Source: Siphlonurus alternatus
Taxonomy: Eukaryota; Arthropoda; Insecta; Ephemeroptera; Siphlonuridae
DNA: 64,000 bases
Assembly (NCBI GenBank): GCA_949825025.1
Contig: OX463787.1
Span: 2,232,001-2,296,000, forward strand
Direction: 5' to 3'
In this document: one piece after another, positions 17,109-31,500 of the stretch
Layout: every line of letters starts with the position of its first letter
Position numbering within the stretch: the first letter of the stretch is position 1
Notes under the pieces: generated by a model
Database searches by the model: none
The model's input: only the letters and a program-made list of their open reading frames with translations
Told to the model about the DNA's origin: nothing
Made by a program: the position numbers and the translations under genes

Positions 17109-17220
17109 CACTACGTTTACATGACGGTGTTTAATGCGTATTCGTTGACGACGCCTCATAAGAATAACATTATCCGTCGTCAACGAATACGCATTAAACA
17201 TCATCATGTAAACGTAGTGA
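17109..17220. repeat. Foldback element, family E
   Basis: About 112 bp between CACTACGTTTACATGA and its inverse, with arms TTTAATGCGTATTCGTTGA. A second copy at 34136-34249 has its asymmetric centre in the opposite orientation. Confidence 0.85.
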
Positions 17221-18498
17221 TTGTTTATAACGTCTGTCGCATGAAGTCTTTTTCATTGTTAAACATTACACGTTGCCTGATTTCGCCACCAGAGCACAGA
17301 ACGCAATGGCATTGTTGGCGCTAGTATAAACACAACAACTTTCGGTCATTTTCCATAAGTTAAAATGTAAATCAACAACTGTCCCATTTTTTTCACTCAT
17401 AGGACAGACATTACCAACAATGGAGGACCTCGAGTTATGTATTACCAGATTTTTTTTTTTTTTTTTTTACATTTTTTAAACCCTCGAACACCCTCAATTT
17501 TGAGAGTAAAAACTCTGTGACGTCATAGTCATGCAAGCATGTTAAATATTTGTATGACTGTTACATTACAGTGTTTTACAGCATAATTTTCAGGCTGTTA
17601 GAGGAAAAAAATTTGAAAAAAGAATGACAATATATATAATATAACTCGAGGTTCTCATATATTTAGTTATAAAAAAAAAAATGTTGATTACCTATTTCAA
17701 CAATTTTACTGAAAGGTATCTTATCTCTTTACGTTTTCCATACCAACAGCTAAATCACTGACTCATTGTTAGATGGGGCACATATACGTCGCAATCAACC
17801 GAGCGTCCACATACATGGCATGGCGAGTTCAAGAAAGAATGACCTGACTTTGCTTCAATAAATAAATTCTTGTGATTCTAAAGTGCCATAAATTAATTAA
17901 AACTACACAAATCATGGTAAGTTAATATTTATTATTGTCACTGTCAATTTAATATATACGCATTATTTGATACATGTTTATGATATTTTAATGAATTGTT
18001 ATTATTTTAATGCATTCAACTATAGAAGAGCTATTTTCTTATTTACAAATATTGAAAGTGACCTTTATTGCACATTACAATTGTCATTAATTAATCTTTG
18101 ATTCTAATTATTTAATGAAATTAATTAAAAATTTTCTGCACTTAATATGACGATCGATCTAATTTATTGTCTTTTTTAATGAAATCATTAAAAATAAAAT
18201 CGTATCCAAAAATAAGAACAAAGCTGATCTATTTGTGTGTTTTTTCATTGTCATATATATGCATATAATTTTGTATAATAACTAACTAATTTTCTTTTCT
18301 ACTCTCTTCGATTTAAAAAATCATTACCACTTAACAGGTTGCATACTTTTAAGGAGTAAAAATAGAAATTGCTTGTTTTTCAAGCAATCTGCATGTTTAC
18401 TATATGGGAGAGTAAATTTTAAGTTGATAGTTAATTAATTTATAAGTAAGTTTGTTTTGCTACTGAATTTTCCTGATGTGAAATATGAATGAGCTTTT

Positions 18499-18814
18499 AA
18501 TGGACCTCAAAATTTTTTATTGCAGAAATGGATAGAGCGTGCAAAGTTATGCTCCCCTGATTTTTTTCAGATTTTTTTGAGCCCGGGAAGTATTTTTAAA
18601 AAATTATTGAAGGTCCTTTTTGTGACGTCACGCGGCGGCAAGTCCTATCTTTTAGTTAAGAAGCGGCGTCTCGTGACGTCACAAAAAGAACTTTCAATAA
18701 TTTTTTAAAAATAGTTCCCCGGCTCTAAAAAATCTGAAAAAAATCAGGGTAGCATAACTTTGCACCCTCTATCCATTTCTGCAATAAAAAATTTTGAGCT
18801 CGATACTCCATTAT
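18499..18814. repeat. Foldback element, family A
   Basis: About 315 bp. Arms run from the TAATGGAGTA-type end through TTGCAGAAATGGATAGAG to CTTTCAATAATTTTTT, and two GTGACGTCAC palindromes flank a short centre. It belongs to the most numerous family in the window. Confidence 0.9.
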
Positions 18815-21800
18815 ATGTCTTAATATTCCACAAAAATGTATCCAACATAGGTTTACATAGTCGTTTCAAAAGGATCTTACAACATCATATCAAAAGCATA
18901 ATTATCTTTATCAGCGTAATGTATGTTATAGTTCCGTTACCTGAAGCCCAATTTCAGCTTTCATCTTTTCAACTACCACGATTGTTATATTAAAATTATT
19001 ATATATGACTTTCTTTAATTTGTGAATAAGTATAACATGTGTAGTTTAAAAATTAAATCTTGGAATTAAATTTACAGTTATTTTAAAGTTCAAATTCTTA
19101 TCTTAAGGTATATAACTCATAAATATTTTTGTATACTTCTGATATACTAAATTATCAAGAGAAAGACGTGGATAATTGTTTTTGTTTATATCCAATAATA
19201 ATGTTCTATGCAGGTGAGACTGAAAATTCCCTATATGCATGTCTATTTCTCGCAATGACGGAATTTTCTCTTCTCCTCGTGGTATTTCTGTTTTCAAGTG
19301 GGCCAGGTGACGATACTTGGCCGAGAATCAAGAATAGCATGGTTACATCATAAAGTTCAAAATCCTATGTTTTATAATGTAAAAAACGTCTTAAGTTGTA
19401 CTTTAATTCAGGTGTAAGACGCAATGACCGGGAAAGTTTGCCAAGTCTGAAGCACGAGATTTTTAAAGCAAAACAAACGACCTCCTACTTCCTCTTTTGA
19501 AAAACGTGTCGCATTAGCACATGTTTTTTATTTAACAGGATATAATATTTTGTGTCAGTCGTTGAAATTGCATGAAGATTTTTATGTAATATTATAAAAT
19601 AAAATCATGAACATTTAAGTTTAGCTTAAGCTATATTTAAAAAACTAACGGGGTGTATAAATATGTAATATTTATGTTTATATTTTCAATTATTTTTAAT
19701 TTATGATTTTTTATGCTTTAAAAGTTTAAATTCATGAGTTTTTCGAATATTTTCATAAAAATAAGCAAAAGAAAAAAGGGGATAATTTAAATAATTTAAA
19801 TTACTTTTTTTTAGTATTCTATTAAATGTTTTTTTAAATAATTGCAATCATTTTATAAATTGATTTTCGATCTAATTCTAGACTTTATTCTTGTAACAAT
19901 TGACCTTGTTACCTTAACAATGGTAACAATTAAGCTGCCAATACAACAATGTCAGGGTCTAACACACGTAACAGTTAAATAAATTATGTCAACTATTATT
20001 ATTATTATAGATTACAATTATAAGTACCATCTTAAAATTATTTGTATAAATATAATTTTCGTTATCAAAAACGAATAGTCATTTTTGCATTGCCAAAGTG
20101 ATTTACCCTCTAATTTTTGTTAGATTTTGGAAAACTTTGGTCTTTTTTATATAAGAAAACTCCCTAATTAAAAAAATGATTATATTCGTGATATATCGTA
20201 AAAATAGAAAATTAGACTTACCTTATTATATGTCACGATTTACTTGAAGTATCCCTTATTATTTTTAAACTGAACCGTTGAGATGTCTGGTCCAAACTGG
20301 CGTATTGCGTACTTCACTTTGATTTATACCCTCGGAATGACGTGCGCGCGCATCTTGTTGTAATAAACGTTGCGTCGCCAGCAAAATTTTGTGTAGGGGA
20401 GACACAATAAACAAATTGACAAACAGGGAAATCTGTTCCGTCTTTGAACTTTGATATTTTCAATTTAACTTTTTGTTAATTTGGAATCGTAAGAATATAA
20501 ATAATTAAGTTTAAAATGAGTTTTCTAATTAGTAGTACCTTTGTCTCTCGATGATATATGGTGCAAGTGTATACTGACAGAATGAGAAATACGCCATCAT
20601 TGGAGAAAATATGTACTATTTTATATAGCTGAAAATTATTATATTAAAGACATTTTTTTTATATAATTTTAATTTTACAACAAAGAAAATTTCCTTCGGC
20701 TCAGAAATAACCAAAAATTTATCAAACTAATTAATGATTACATCATTTTCTCTATTTTTTTCGGCAACTGTACTCCAAAATAAAATTGAAGCTAAAAGTC
20801 TGTAGATCTGTAAGGTCTGCATCTGTAGGTATTGGGTGGGATGGAAGAGTGAAGAAGGGAATGATAATTGCTATAACACACGTGTTACGTGTTCCAACTA
20901 TCATTGAAGGACTGAGGGAACCATGGTAAACTCGGCCATAAACCTTTTATAATTAAAAACCTCTCGTGTATGAGAAAGTTTAAATATCCGGTTATGATTA
21001 TAACTTCTCAAATTCAATATTCAAATTCAGAAACCATGATGATTAGTTTTTGTGATATACATTTAAATTATTTTTTTTAAACTTGGTCTGTGTTTGAATT
21101 GACAAGAATTAGTTTATTTTTAAACTATCTTGATCGACGTATTTTTCAATTTACGCCTTAATTCGAGCGGCTATATAAAACACTCACTAACAAAAGAACG
21201 AAGAGTTACTGACTTTAAAATCGTAACACTGCGTAGTCTGTTGTGTGTAGAGAAACGCAATTTAGTTGGCAAGGGTGTGTAATTATGTGGAGAAATTTTA
21301 TAATTTCCTTTATATAATTAACATTATAAGAATGTAAAAAAAGAAAATAATAGAATATATACCTGTTGGAAGCGTTTTCTTTTATAAATAAAGAACGACA
21401 AAAATTTTTAGTTATAAAATTAATGCATTCATACTTTCGATTCTATAATAAAATAATCCTATATTTCTAAAGAAACACGTGTATTTTAATTCTTAGTAAT
21501 TATACTGTACTATTTTTTATGAAAATAGAATACAGAATTTTTAATTAATTAATATATTAATTTTGTGCTATTAATTCTTCAGTTTTTTTTTTTTTTTTTT
21601 TTTTTTTAGCTCTTAATTCTCTTTTCATATTCTCTATATTTACAATATAAGCTATCGTGGAGTAAAAATAAAATAATGAAACCAACATACCAACATAATA
21701 TAAGCAAATAACAAGACTATATCATATATTTTCTCCCCTCAAATGTTGAATACTGATTTAAAGTGAGGAGGCAATTACATATTCTGATTTAATTATAAAA

Positions 21801-22328
21801 AAAAACAAAAACATCTCTAAGCTTTGATTTGACATACAATTGTCTAGTTTTTATCTGACTGGTTCAATAATTGATAACAATTTATCTGGAATATGTATTA
21901 AACTATTACCTTGCATTGAATACAAAAAGTAAAGTAATTTCTCCATTACTTGCTAATTGTTTTTAAATTTGATGCCTACACAAAATATAAGTTAGAAGCG
22001 TCTGACTTTATTTTTATGCACGGCAACATTAAAACGCAATTCCATCACATGGCCTTCTGGCTCTTGTCTAGGCTATATTGGTGCTCGTTGTTACCAACCA
22101 GAATATACTCAAGTCCACTGAAATACCGTGTGACGTCATTGCATATGAATTTTTAAATTAGGAAATTTATTTTATTATTTCACCCATAAATAAATAATAC
22201 AATGTTAGATCGAGGAGAGCACGCAAAACACCAAGAAGGTGCTAAAACACAAATAAGTGGAAGCTATCATGTAATAAATTATTTATCATTTATATTGTAT
22301 AATCAATCGAAAAGCAATAAATATTATG

Positions 22329-22651
22329 AATGGAGTACCGACCTCAATTTTTTTATTGCAAAAATGGATAGACGGTGCAAAGTTATGCTACTCTGATTTT
22401 TTTCAGATTTTTTAGAGCCCGGCAACTATTTTTAAAAAATTATTGAAAGTCAATTTTATGACGTCACGAGGAGTCTGTCCTTAAGAAAAGGGTAGGTGCT
22501 AAACGCCCGTGACGTCATAAAACTGACTTTCAATAATTTTTTAAAAATAGTTCCCGCTCTCAAAAAAATCTGAAAAAATTCAGAGTAGCATAATTTGGTA
22601 CCCTCCATCCATTTCTGCAATAAAAAAATGTCATGCAAATTGTCCATTATA
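22329..22651. repeat. Foldback element, family A
   Basis: Same arms as 18499-18814. The central palindromes have changed to ATGACGTCAC and GTGACGTCAT. Confidence 0.9.
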
Positions 22652-23956
22652 CTGTATATATAAATAAGTGAACTAGCATTTATAAACACTGCTAGAGTCA
22701 AAACACACAATTATTTAGGCATAATTTTTTCAACTTAGTTATTAAGTATATATGCAGCTTTTATAATCCAAGATTTATGACAAAAATCTTTTTTATTATT
22801 ATTGTAAAACCTAAAATTTATGTAATATATTAATCATGAATAATTTTAAAATATATTTTATTCCATTCTATTGTATATATTTTATTGAAATGAATAAATA
22901 AAAAATATTAAATTTTAATAGTATATAATAATAAGTAATTTAAAAAAAACAATCGTGAAATTTTGAAGTAACGATTGAATTTAATTATCAATTTTTATAT
23001 TCATGTTAAAATTAATACTGAAATTCTCAATTTGAAACCTTGCAAAAATAAATAAGTGGAATTATATACATTCCAAAAATATACATTTTTCTTTGATGTA
23101 ATTAGCAATATTATGTGTGCTTATGTTAAGTATCAGCTGGCTGCAATGAGGAACTTTTATTCAACAAAAAATAATCTAAATCATAATCTTATAACATTTC
23201 GATTTTTTGGAATCATGCATTTTAATTGTAGACGAAATTATGAAAAAATTTAAAAAAAAAAAACGAAGTGATTTTTTTATTTTTATTATATTATTGAAAT
23301 GTTTTAATTCAATCAAGAAAAATATCCCTTCCCTTAGATTATTTTCACCCCTATAAATCTATATTATTTTACAACAGTGCATTAAAAATTTTAACGTAAA
23401 TTTACCACCTCGAGTAATGTTTAACTTTGTCCATTTTTTTACGCCCCTAGCAACCCTATGACGTCACAGCATCTTTCTCTTCGATTTACATTGTAAAAAA
23501 ATCAACAACATATAATTCTACCTATCTCTGTTAAAATGATAATTTAAAAAGATTATGCACAAAAATATGCATCACCTTTAACTTTTAAAAGCCATTAACA
23601 AATTTTGACTCCCTCCAGCTTACCTGCTGAAATAGAGAAGAGAGTAAATGTAAATTAAAATAAATTCTTTGTTTGGCTCTGCGCCAGTGTGGAGTGAGGT
23701 CAGTGACTTTTCGTGTTGAGGGAAATAGATCGTTGTGAGCTGTCCGTCAGAATTGAAAAAAACTTAGAGGGGGGGGGGGAGGAGGGGGGCAAAAATAGTT
23801 CTGATCTGTGTTAGAAAAAATCAACGCTAAGTTCGTTTTGAATTTTTTCATAAATTTATGCATGATGTAGTAAAAAAAAAAGGTTTTAAATCCGTTCATA
23901 AACACTGCTCAAAATACACTTTCTGCTCCAAATCGAACTTATGTGCATGTGCATAA

Positions 23957-24028
23957 GGTCGATTGAGTGCAGAAGGTCGATTGAGTGCAGAATGTCGATT
24001 GAGTGCAGAAGGTCGATTGAGTGCAGAA
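23957..24028. repeat. 18-bp tandem repeat, four copies
   Basis: Four direct copies of GGTCGATTGAGTGCAGAA with one substitution in the third. No associated gene was recognised. Confidence 0.95.
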
Positions 24029-25542
24029 AATCTACACCGAACAGGGTTTAGTGGGCTTACGAACAATCCTCTTTTCCTGTAAACCTCTTGGAGGGAGGGA
24101 GAGGGGGGAGCTCGGGTTAATTTATTGGTATATCTGACTCATTGTCCGAGCTGTGCTGATTTTGACGTCGGTAGGGGTGATAAGAAAAAGACTAATTAAA
24201 AATTTACATGTCATTTCATCAGCTGTGCTCGTTAAAGATGCATCTTCGTAGAGTTGAATTCGTATTTTTAGAATCGTAGTCACATTTATTTCAAATTTGT
24301 GCTTTTATTGATTGTAGTTTACCAACTTTAAATATAATTATATTTATAGTATAATTAAAAAAATAAATTAAAATATGAGAAATATATAACATTGACCTCC
24401 TAATTTACCAAAGAAGCAACTTGTCTTTTTAGAATATAATCAATTTTAAAAATATTCTTGATAAAATATAATATTATAAATAAAATCTTCGTTTTTTTAA
24501 CTGATTAAATGAAAACTAAATAAAAGGTTTGTTCATAAATAAAATTACATAAAATCAGAAATAACGATTATCATTGAAGAACCTTATGCCCCATGTACAG
24601 AAGGTTCATCAATAATAATTTACTAATATTGATTATGTATTTACGAACAGATCTAACTTTTCGCCCGTAAGCTATGCAACTTGCTATGCGTCAAAGTAAA
24701 GCGGGTCTGACCGACCAGAAGATCTTCCTATTTAATCTTGGAATGGACAAAATTTAATGTCACCAAGCTATTATTGCTTTTGAGAAGCAAGAAATGTCCA
24801 ATACATCATTTAAAAACTCTCTCGCTTTCGGCTTCTCCTACAAAAAAGAATTTAGTTGCACCTCTTGTTTTGATCACGTGTTTAGGTCAACAAAAACACA
24901 GCTGAGTTCATCAATGACTATTTAAGTTTTCATCCTGTTTGGATAGTTAAAAAAATCTACTTCGCGTTGGCAAACACGCACTTGGCTCATTGTCAAAAAC
25001 AAGGTCGTATTCACTTCTTACACTTATAGAATAATTGATACTTTTGTTTCAGATTTTATTTGTTGATATTATTAAAATTGTAATTGGTGCGCAGTTAAGT
25101 CTGTATATATTACAATTGCAGAGTGAAAAAAGCAGTACTATATTTACGAATTATTAAATAATTAATAACTAAAGAACTTTTATTATGTACCTAATTATAA
25201 AGATCTTGGGTTAAATATTTTATAAAAATATGTACACAACATGTTAGCTAATTGCAATTGAAAGTATTTATTAGAAATTTTTATATAAAAGTACATGGAT
25301 TGTATTAAATATAATTTTGGTTTCATGCACTGCATAATCATACTACATCAACATATAATATTATAAATTTTACAATGTAACATTTTCTTCTTTTTAATTT
25401 CCAACATACTATAAAAAAAATATAAGAACCCAATAATATAATATATCTCTTGTATGATTTAAGACTTTATAAAATATTTATGAATAAATTTGATTATACA
25501 AGCTTTACAGAGGACAATATTAGCATGCACTGAAATTTACGT

Positions 25543-25548
25543 TTTATT
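25543..25548 (-). terminator. Polyadenylation signal overlapping the stop codon
   Basis: On the minus strand the stop TGA (25550-25548) runs directly into AATAAA, which begins at the A of the stop codon (TGAATAAAAC). If it is used, the 3' untranslated region would be only some 20 nt. Confidence 0.5.
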
Positions 25549-28500
25549 CAGAATGTCTTCATCAAAGCCTCAACATTTTTAGTATCTGTATGATCTTCCC
25601 CAAGATAAAGTTTACTTTTTTCTAATGCTTTTTGTAATATATCTAAAGCCTCTTTGGTCAAACCCATTTTCTTTAAATTTTGTGCCATATTATACATTGA
25701 AAGTAATGTAAGTTGTTGATTTTCACCAAAGAGACGTTTCCTTTTCTCAAATATTTTCTTATCGAGCGCTAGAGATTCGTTAAATTTTCCTAAATTATGT
25801 AAAATTCTAGCCATATTGTACATAGTTGCAAGTGCGTTAGTAGTATTTTCTCCGTTTACACGGCGTTCCTTCTCTAAGAGTTTTGTATAAACATTCAAAG
25901 CCTCAGTTTTATTACCAAGCCTGTCCAGAGTAAGACCTACATAGTACATCGTAATAAGAGTGTCTTTGTGATCCTCACCAAGCATGCTTTGTCTCTTTTT
26001 CAATAATTCATTAAATAGATTCAAAGCCAAATCAAACTTTCCTAATTTATATAACATATTTGCAAATTCATTTATAGTCGCCAATGTTTCTTTATGCTTT
26101 TCTCCTAATACGAGTCGTCGTTTTGTTAATAGTTCAGTATAGAGTTGAATGGAGTCATCAAATTTTCCTTTTTTATTCATTGTGGTTGCAATATCATGCA
26201 GGGTAGATAATGTGTCTTTATGGTCTTCCCCTAACAATATTTTTCTTTTCTGTAAAATTTTCTTGTAAAGTATCAAAGCATCATCATACTTGCGTAGGTT
26301 ATAATATATATTTGCTATATTGTTCGTGGTAAAAATAGTGTCCTTATGGTCTTCTCCAAATATTTTTAGTCTCTTTACTAGTAACGCGTTGTACAATTCT
26401 AGTGCTTCATCAGTTTTTCCTTGCTCAAAAATAGTAGTTGCAATGTCACTTTCAATTGATAGTAAGTCCACATGGTCGTTTCCAAGAAGACGACGCTTTT
26501 TATTTAATAAATCATTGTATAATTGCAAAGCCCAATCATATTTCTCTAGTTCGGACATGGTATTTGCAACGTCATTTATAGTCAAAAGTGTATCTTTATG
26601 ATCTTCCCCAAGCAAATGCCGCCTCTTTTGAAGTAGCTCTTGAAAGTTGTGAAGAGCACTTTCATATTTTTCTTCTGCATACATAGTTTTTGCAAGATCA
26701 TTCATAGCAGAAAGTGTATCTTTATGATCGTCACCAAGAGCACGACGTCTTTTTTGTAATAATTCATTGAAGAGTCTTTCAGCTTTTTCAAACTTGTTTT
26801 GTTTAAATAAAATATGGGCTATTATATTTAAAGTAGCAAGAGTTGTTTTATTTTCCTCTCCAAGCACTCTCCGTCTCGTTCTGAGCAATTCATAATAAAT
26901 TTGAAGTGCTTTATCCGTCAATCCTTTTTTATTCATTGTATTTGCAACGTCGTGTATATTAGAAAGTGTATCTTTATGGTCAGGCCCCAATAAACGACGA
27001 CGCTTTGAAAGCAATTCGTTAAAGAGTTTAAGTGCTTCATCATAATCCCCAATTTTATATAGCATATTGGAAATCTCATTCATGGTAGAAAGTGTATCAT
27101 TATGGTCCTCACCTAAAACCTTACGTCTTTTTTGTAGCACCTCCTTCAACATTTTTAATGCTTCAACATGCTTACCTTGCTTTTCAAGAGTGGAAGCGAT
27201 AAGATGCATATTGATCAATGTCTGGGGATGATCTTTTCCAATAAGAACACGTTTCTTTTCTAGAACCACTCTATAAAGCTGTAGAGCTTCTTCATACTTA
27301 TGTAAATTAAATAACATAAGTGCAACATTATTCATTGCCTGCAAACTATCAAGGTTTTCTTCTCCAAATAAGATACGCTTTTTTTCAAGTAATTCTTTGT
27401 TTATCTGCAGCGCTTCTCTATGTTTTCCTACCTTTTTTAAAGTGAGAGCCATGTCCTGCATTGATTTTAATGTATCATTATGTTTATCTCCCAATACAAT
27501 TCGTCTATTATCAAGCACATCTTTGAATTGCTGCAGTGCTTTACCGTATTTTCCAAGATCAAAAAGTACAGTCCCGATTGAACTTCTTGAGCTGAGCGTT
27601 TCAGCATCTTGTAGTCCTAAAACTTTTTCTCTGCCTAGTGCAACTAGCTTGTAAGCCTCTAAAGATTCATTAAGTTTTCCTTGAGAATATAGTAAATTGG
27701 CGTAACTATGTAATTTGTTGAAGTGTTCACTTGATTGATTCTTTAACTTGGTGAAACGATATTTATGTTGCAAGTCCGTAAAAACACTATCATCACTGTC
27801 GTTATTTGAGTTCTCAGTCTCACAAATGCTTACTAACAAATCACGAGAAGAAATTTTTGATTTCAATTCTGTAATTTCTGCATTGCACTTTTGTTGTCCT
27901 TTATGACAATTCTGTACTTTTTCTTTTACAGTGGCGTAATCAGCGCTGAATTGTGTAACATTATTCTTGCAAACTTCCAAATCAGACTTGATTGAAACTA
28001 ATTTAAAATTCCAAAAAGCTTCATTTTGTGTCAAAGCAGTAATCTTATTTTTCATCTGTATGATTTCATTATCTAGCAACAGTCTACAATTCTCACATTG
28101 GCATGCTGCAGGAATGACTGTCGTTTCATTGTTGTGTACTTCTAGTTGAGAAGCAACTGCAGTTAACGCTGCATCGCAATCGGTTTTGTTTTTCTTCAGA
28201 ATTGTTATTTCTTTTTTCATATCAGTGTATTCATTACTTAACAGGAAACTAGAATTTTCACATTTGCATTCTTCAGGAATCACTGAATACTTGCAGACTT
28301 CTAATTGGGAAGCAATTGCATTTAAAGATGCATCGCAATCGGTTTTGTTTTGCTGCAGAATAGTAATTTCTTTTTTCATATCGATGTATTCATTGCTTAA
28401 TACGAAACTACAGTTTTCACATGAACACGTTTCAAATACAGGATTTGTTCTTAACAAAGCAGTTTCAATTACACAATTTTGTAGTTCTGAGTTAGTAACT

Positions 28501-31500
28501 TCTAAACTTATTTCACAGAAACTTGATTTTTCTTGATAGATTTGAATTTCATGTTTCAATTTGGAATTTTCAGTACTCAGTTCAGCAGTTTTAGCTTCGC
28601 ACAAACATTCTTCAACCTCTTCGAAGGTGTACTCTGTACTTGACAAATCAGTTGAATTTTTGCATTTCAATAATGTTGAGTTTTGTTGCAACTTGTGTAT
28701 TTCACTTTTTAACAATAAATTCTCGTTGTTAAACAAATTACTTTTAGAGTTGCATGCCAAAAGTTCAGCTGCATGGTCTTCTTTTAAGGATATGGTGAGA
28801 TATTGGTTCTTCTGAATTTCATATTTGGCATCATTTAAGTCAATAGAGCAAATACTTGAGCTATCTTGTAGATCAATTATTTGATTATTTAGGTTTGCTA
28901 TCTCTTGTGCAAACAGAGAGGTATCATTTTGACATGAATCAGCTTCATTTTCAGCATCTACTGACGTTGTTGTATTTTTACAGTCCTTCAAAGCTGACTT
29001 AACTGCTGACAAATATGTCTTGCAAAATGTTGAGTTTTGTTGTAAATCTAGAACTTCAGATTCCAACTGTGCGTTGTCATTACTCAATCTCTCATTGTCA
29101 CTCCTCCATGACATTATTTCAGCTTCATGTTGAATTTTCAAAAAATTTGTTTCATTATTGCACTGAGTCAATATCATGGCTTCCATGGTCAGTAGGGCTG
29201 CGTTACAAACGCTTAGATTCTGTTGAAGATCAATATTTGAAGATACCTCTTGTAAAATGGTACTATTCAGTAGATGGACTTCATTTTTGCACAACGCTAT
29301 CTCGTCCTTGAGAGATTGTGTTTCTTCGCGAGTACATCCTGTTGGTACCTCTTTCTTATTATTTAATTGATATTCAAGAATTGCAATTTTAATGTGCAGC
29401 ATTTTGTTGTCTTCCTCCCGTTCTTTAAGGGATATTTTTAAAAGTGTAACTTCACTTGAAAATATCTCTTTATGACTACGTTCGAAATTATTAGCGTGTG
29501 TCAAATTTAGTATTTGTTCTTTCAGACTAATAATTTCAATTGATCTTTCCTGTAAGATTTTTTCTTGATTTTTCACTTGATTTGTTAGGTTTTCAGCCAT
29601 GTTCATCTAGAAAATGAAAGTAATTGTAAGTTTGTGAAATTAAAGAATATACACCTAAATATCCATCAATAAAGTAGGACTCTAAATAAAAAAAAAAAAA
29701 TAGAAGGATTTTTTTAATTGAAAAAGAAATCAATAGAAGTATATTTTTGCGGCTTATTATATTTTCTTACCAAAGAATTCTCTAGCACGTCATTTGGTTT
29801 GGTTGAGGTACTCTGCACCTGCTGCTGTCCATTCCCAGGTAAATTTTGGAAACCTAAAAAAGACGATTTGTTTTTCAAGGATACACCCGTATAAGCTTGG
29901 AGCTCGAGGCGGAGTAATGGGTAGGGATAACGCAGAGAAAGGATGGTGTCCACGGCCTGCTACACGTCCTAGCATTTACTCTGGTGAGATTGAGTGAACC
30001 TTGGAAAACATATTGCCCTCAGAATGTACACATCTACTTTTTATCAATGAAACAAAGTGATGTCCAAGGCCTGAGAAACTACACACAAGTGTATCACTGC
30101 AAAAGGTGGCGAAAACTAAATGAATTTACCCCAGAGAAAAAGCAACGTAAATTTTTCTTGAAATGGTCACCTATCCAAGTACTAACCACTCTCGATGATT
30201 TTTTAAATGCTATAGGTTTTAACATATAACATAAAATTTGTCACATATAATATGCTTTAATAATTATTGTTGCATTTTTAGCGTTAATTTTGTTAAATTA
30301 CTAAAAATGAATAAAAACATTATTTCATTTTCCATCATATTAATTAAAAAAAATGGCAATTGGATTGTACATTGGCACAATTGGCACTCTTGCAAAACTG
30401 CATTTTAATTTTAATAAGTTAAATGTACATTATGACATTTGTAACCACGCTACCTTTTTTTTTTTTTTTTTTCTTGTATCGATAGTCGAAAAATTTATAA
30501 GAAAATCAAGCATTATATTGATGTAACCAAAATTTTAATAATAAGAATGCACAACTTAAAAATATTTTTTATGAAGAGCTAATATTAAACATTACGATGA
30601 ATCAATATAATTTTGTTGAAATAATTATTAATTTTAGCAACATATAAAATTATATTTATTACCTTTTCTCTAATTTAAATGAACTCTGCAATATATGCTT
30701 ATTAATTTGACCGTACCATTTCAGAGTTATTTGTAAATTTTCTATTTAAAATCGTGTGTATTAATTAAGTATTTGTAGAGGGAAAAAAAAAAGAAAAAAA
30801 AATCAGAGTAATAACTTCCTAAATTCCTTGAAGTTAGGCAACTTGCATGCCCAGCACCAAAGCAAGTAGAAGAACGATGACGATGATTATTGTCCTTGCT
30901 GCATACGTCACCACTTATTTTTTTATTTACTTTTTTTTTTTTTTTTTTTTTACAAGGATACACCCCTAAGAACTTATAGCTCGCAGCGGGGTAGTGGGTA
31001 GGGATAAGGTAGGCAAAGGATGGTGCATGGCCACGGCCTGTTTCGCGTTCCAGCATTCGCTGAGGTGAGACTGAGGGAACCGTGGAAAACCTCAGTCAGG
31101 ACGGACACATCTACTTTTTATCAATGGACCAAAATGATGTCCAAAGCCATACACACACAAATGCATTACTGCATGTACCAGGTGGAAAGTGAGACGAATT
31201 TTTACCCCAGGGAGGGAGCAACATAATTTTTACTTGAAACGGTTACCCATCCAAGTACTAACCACGCTCGATGTAGCCTGACTTCGGTGATCTAACGAGA
31301 ACCGGTCAATGCACCGCGCCACACACTTGACCACATGCCGTGTTATATAACACGTCATTTGTTATTATTGGAATCGAAAATATTTCTTAATGAAAGACAG
31401 GGTCTCATTATTTAAACATTAAAACTTTTAACTAGCTATATATCGAATTCCATCCATCATTTGAGATAAAACAAGTCACTATATACATATATTCACCAAA

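Larger units (their letters stand above)
14870..25540. other. Gene-free stretch
   Basis: I see no exon with protein-family similarity. The open frames here are short and AT-biased, or belong to repeats. It holds the foldback elements and (AT)n tract listed separately, two short pieces of the SINE body (about 16325-16355 and 20911-20935, GACTGAGGGAACCATGG) and an 18-bp tandem repeat at 23957-24028. Confidence 0.6.

Noticed and set aside
21171..21215. Plus-strand promoter with a CTATATAAAA box
   Set aside because: No exon or coding frame was found downstream; one TATA-like word in AT-rich DNA is weak evidence.
23625..23700. Minus-strand micro-exon with acceptor- and donor-like sites
   Set aside because: The acceptor and donor are almost adjacent and no partner exon or frame was found.
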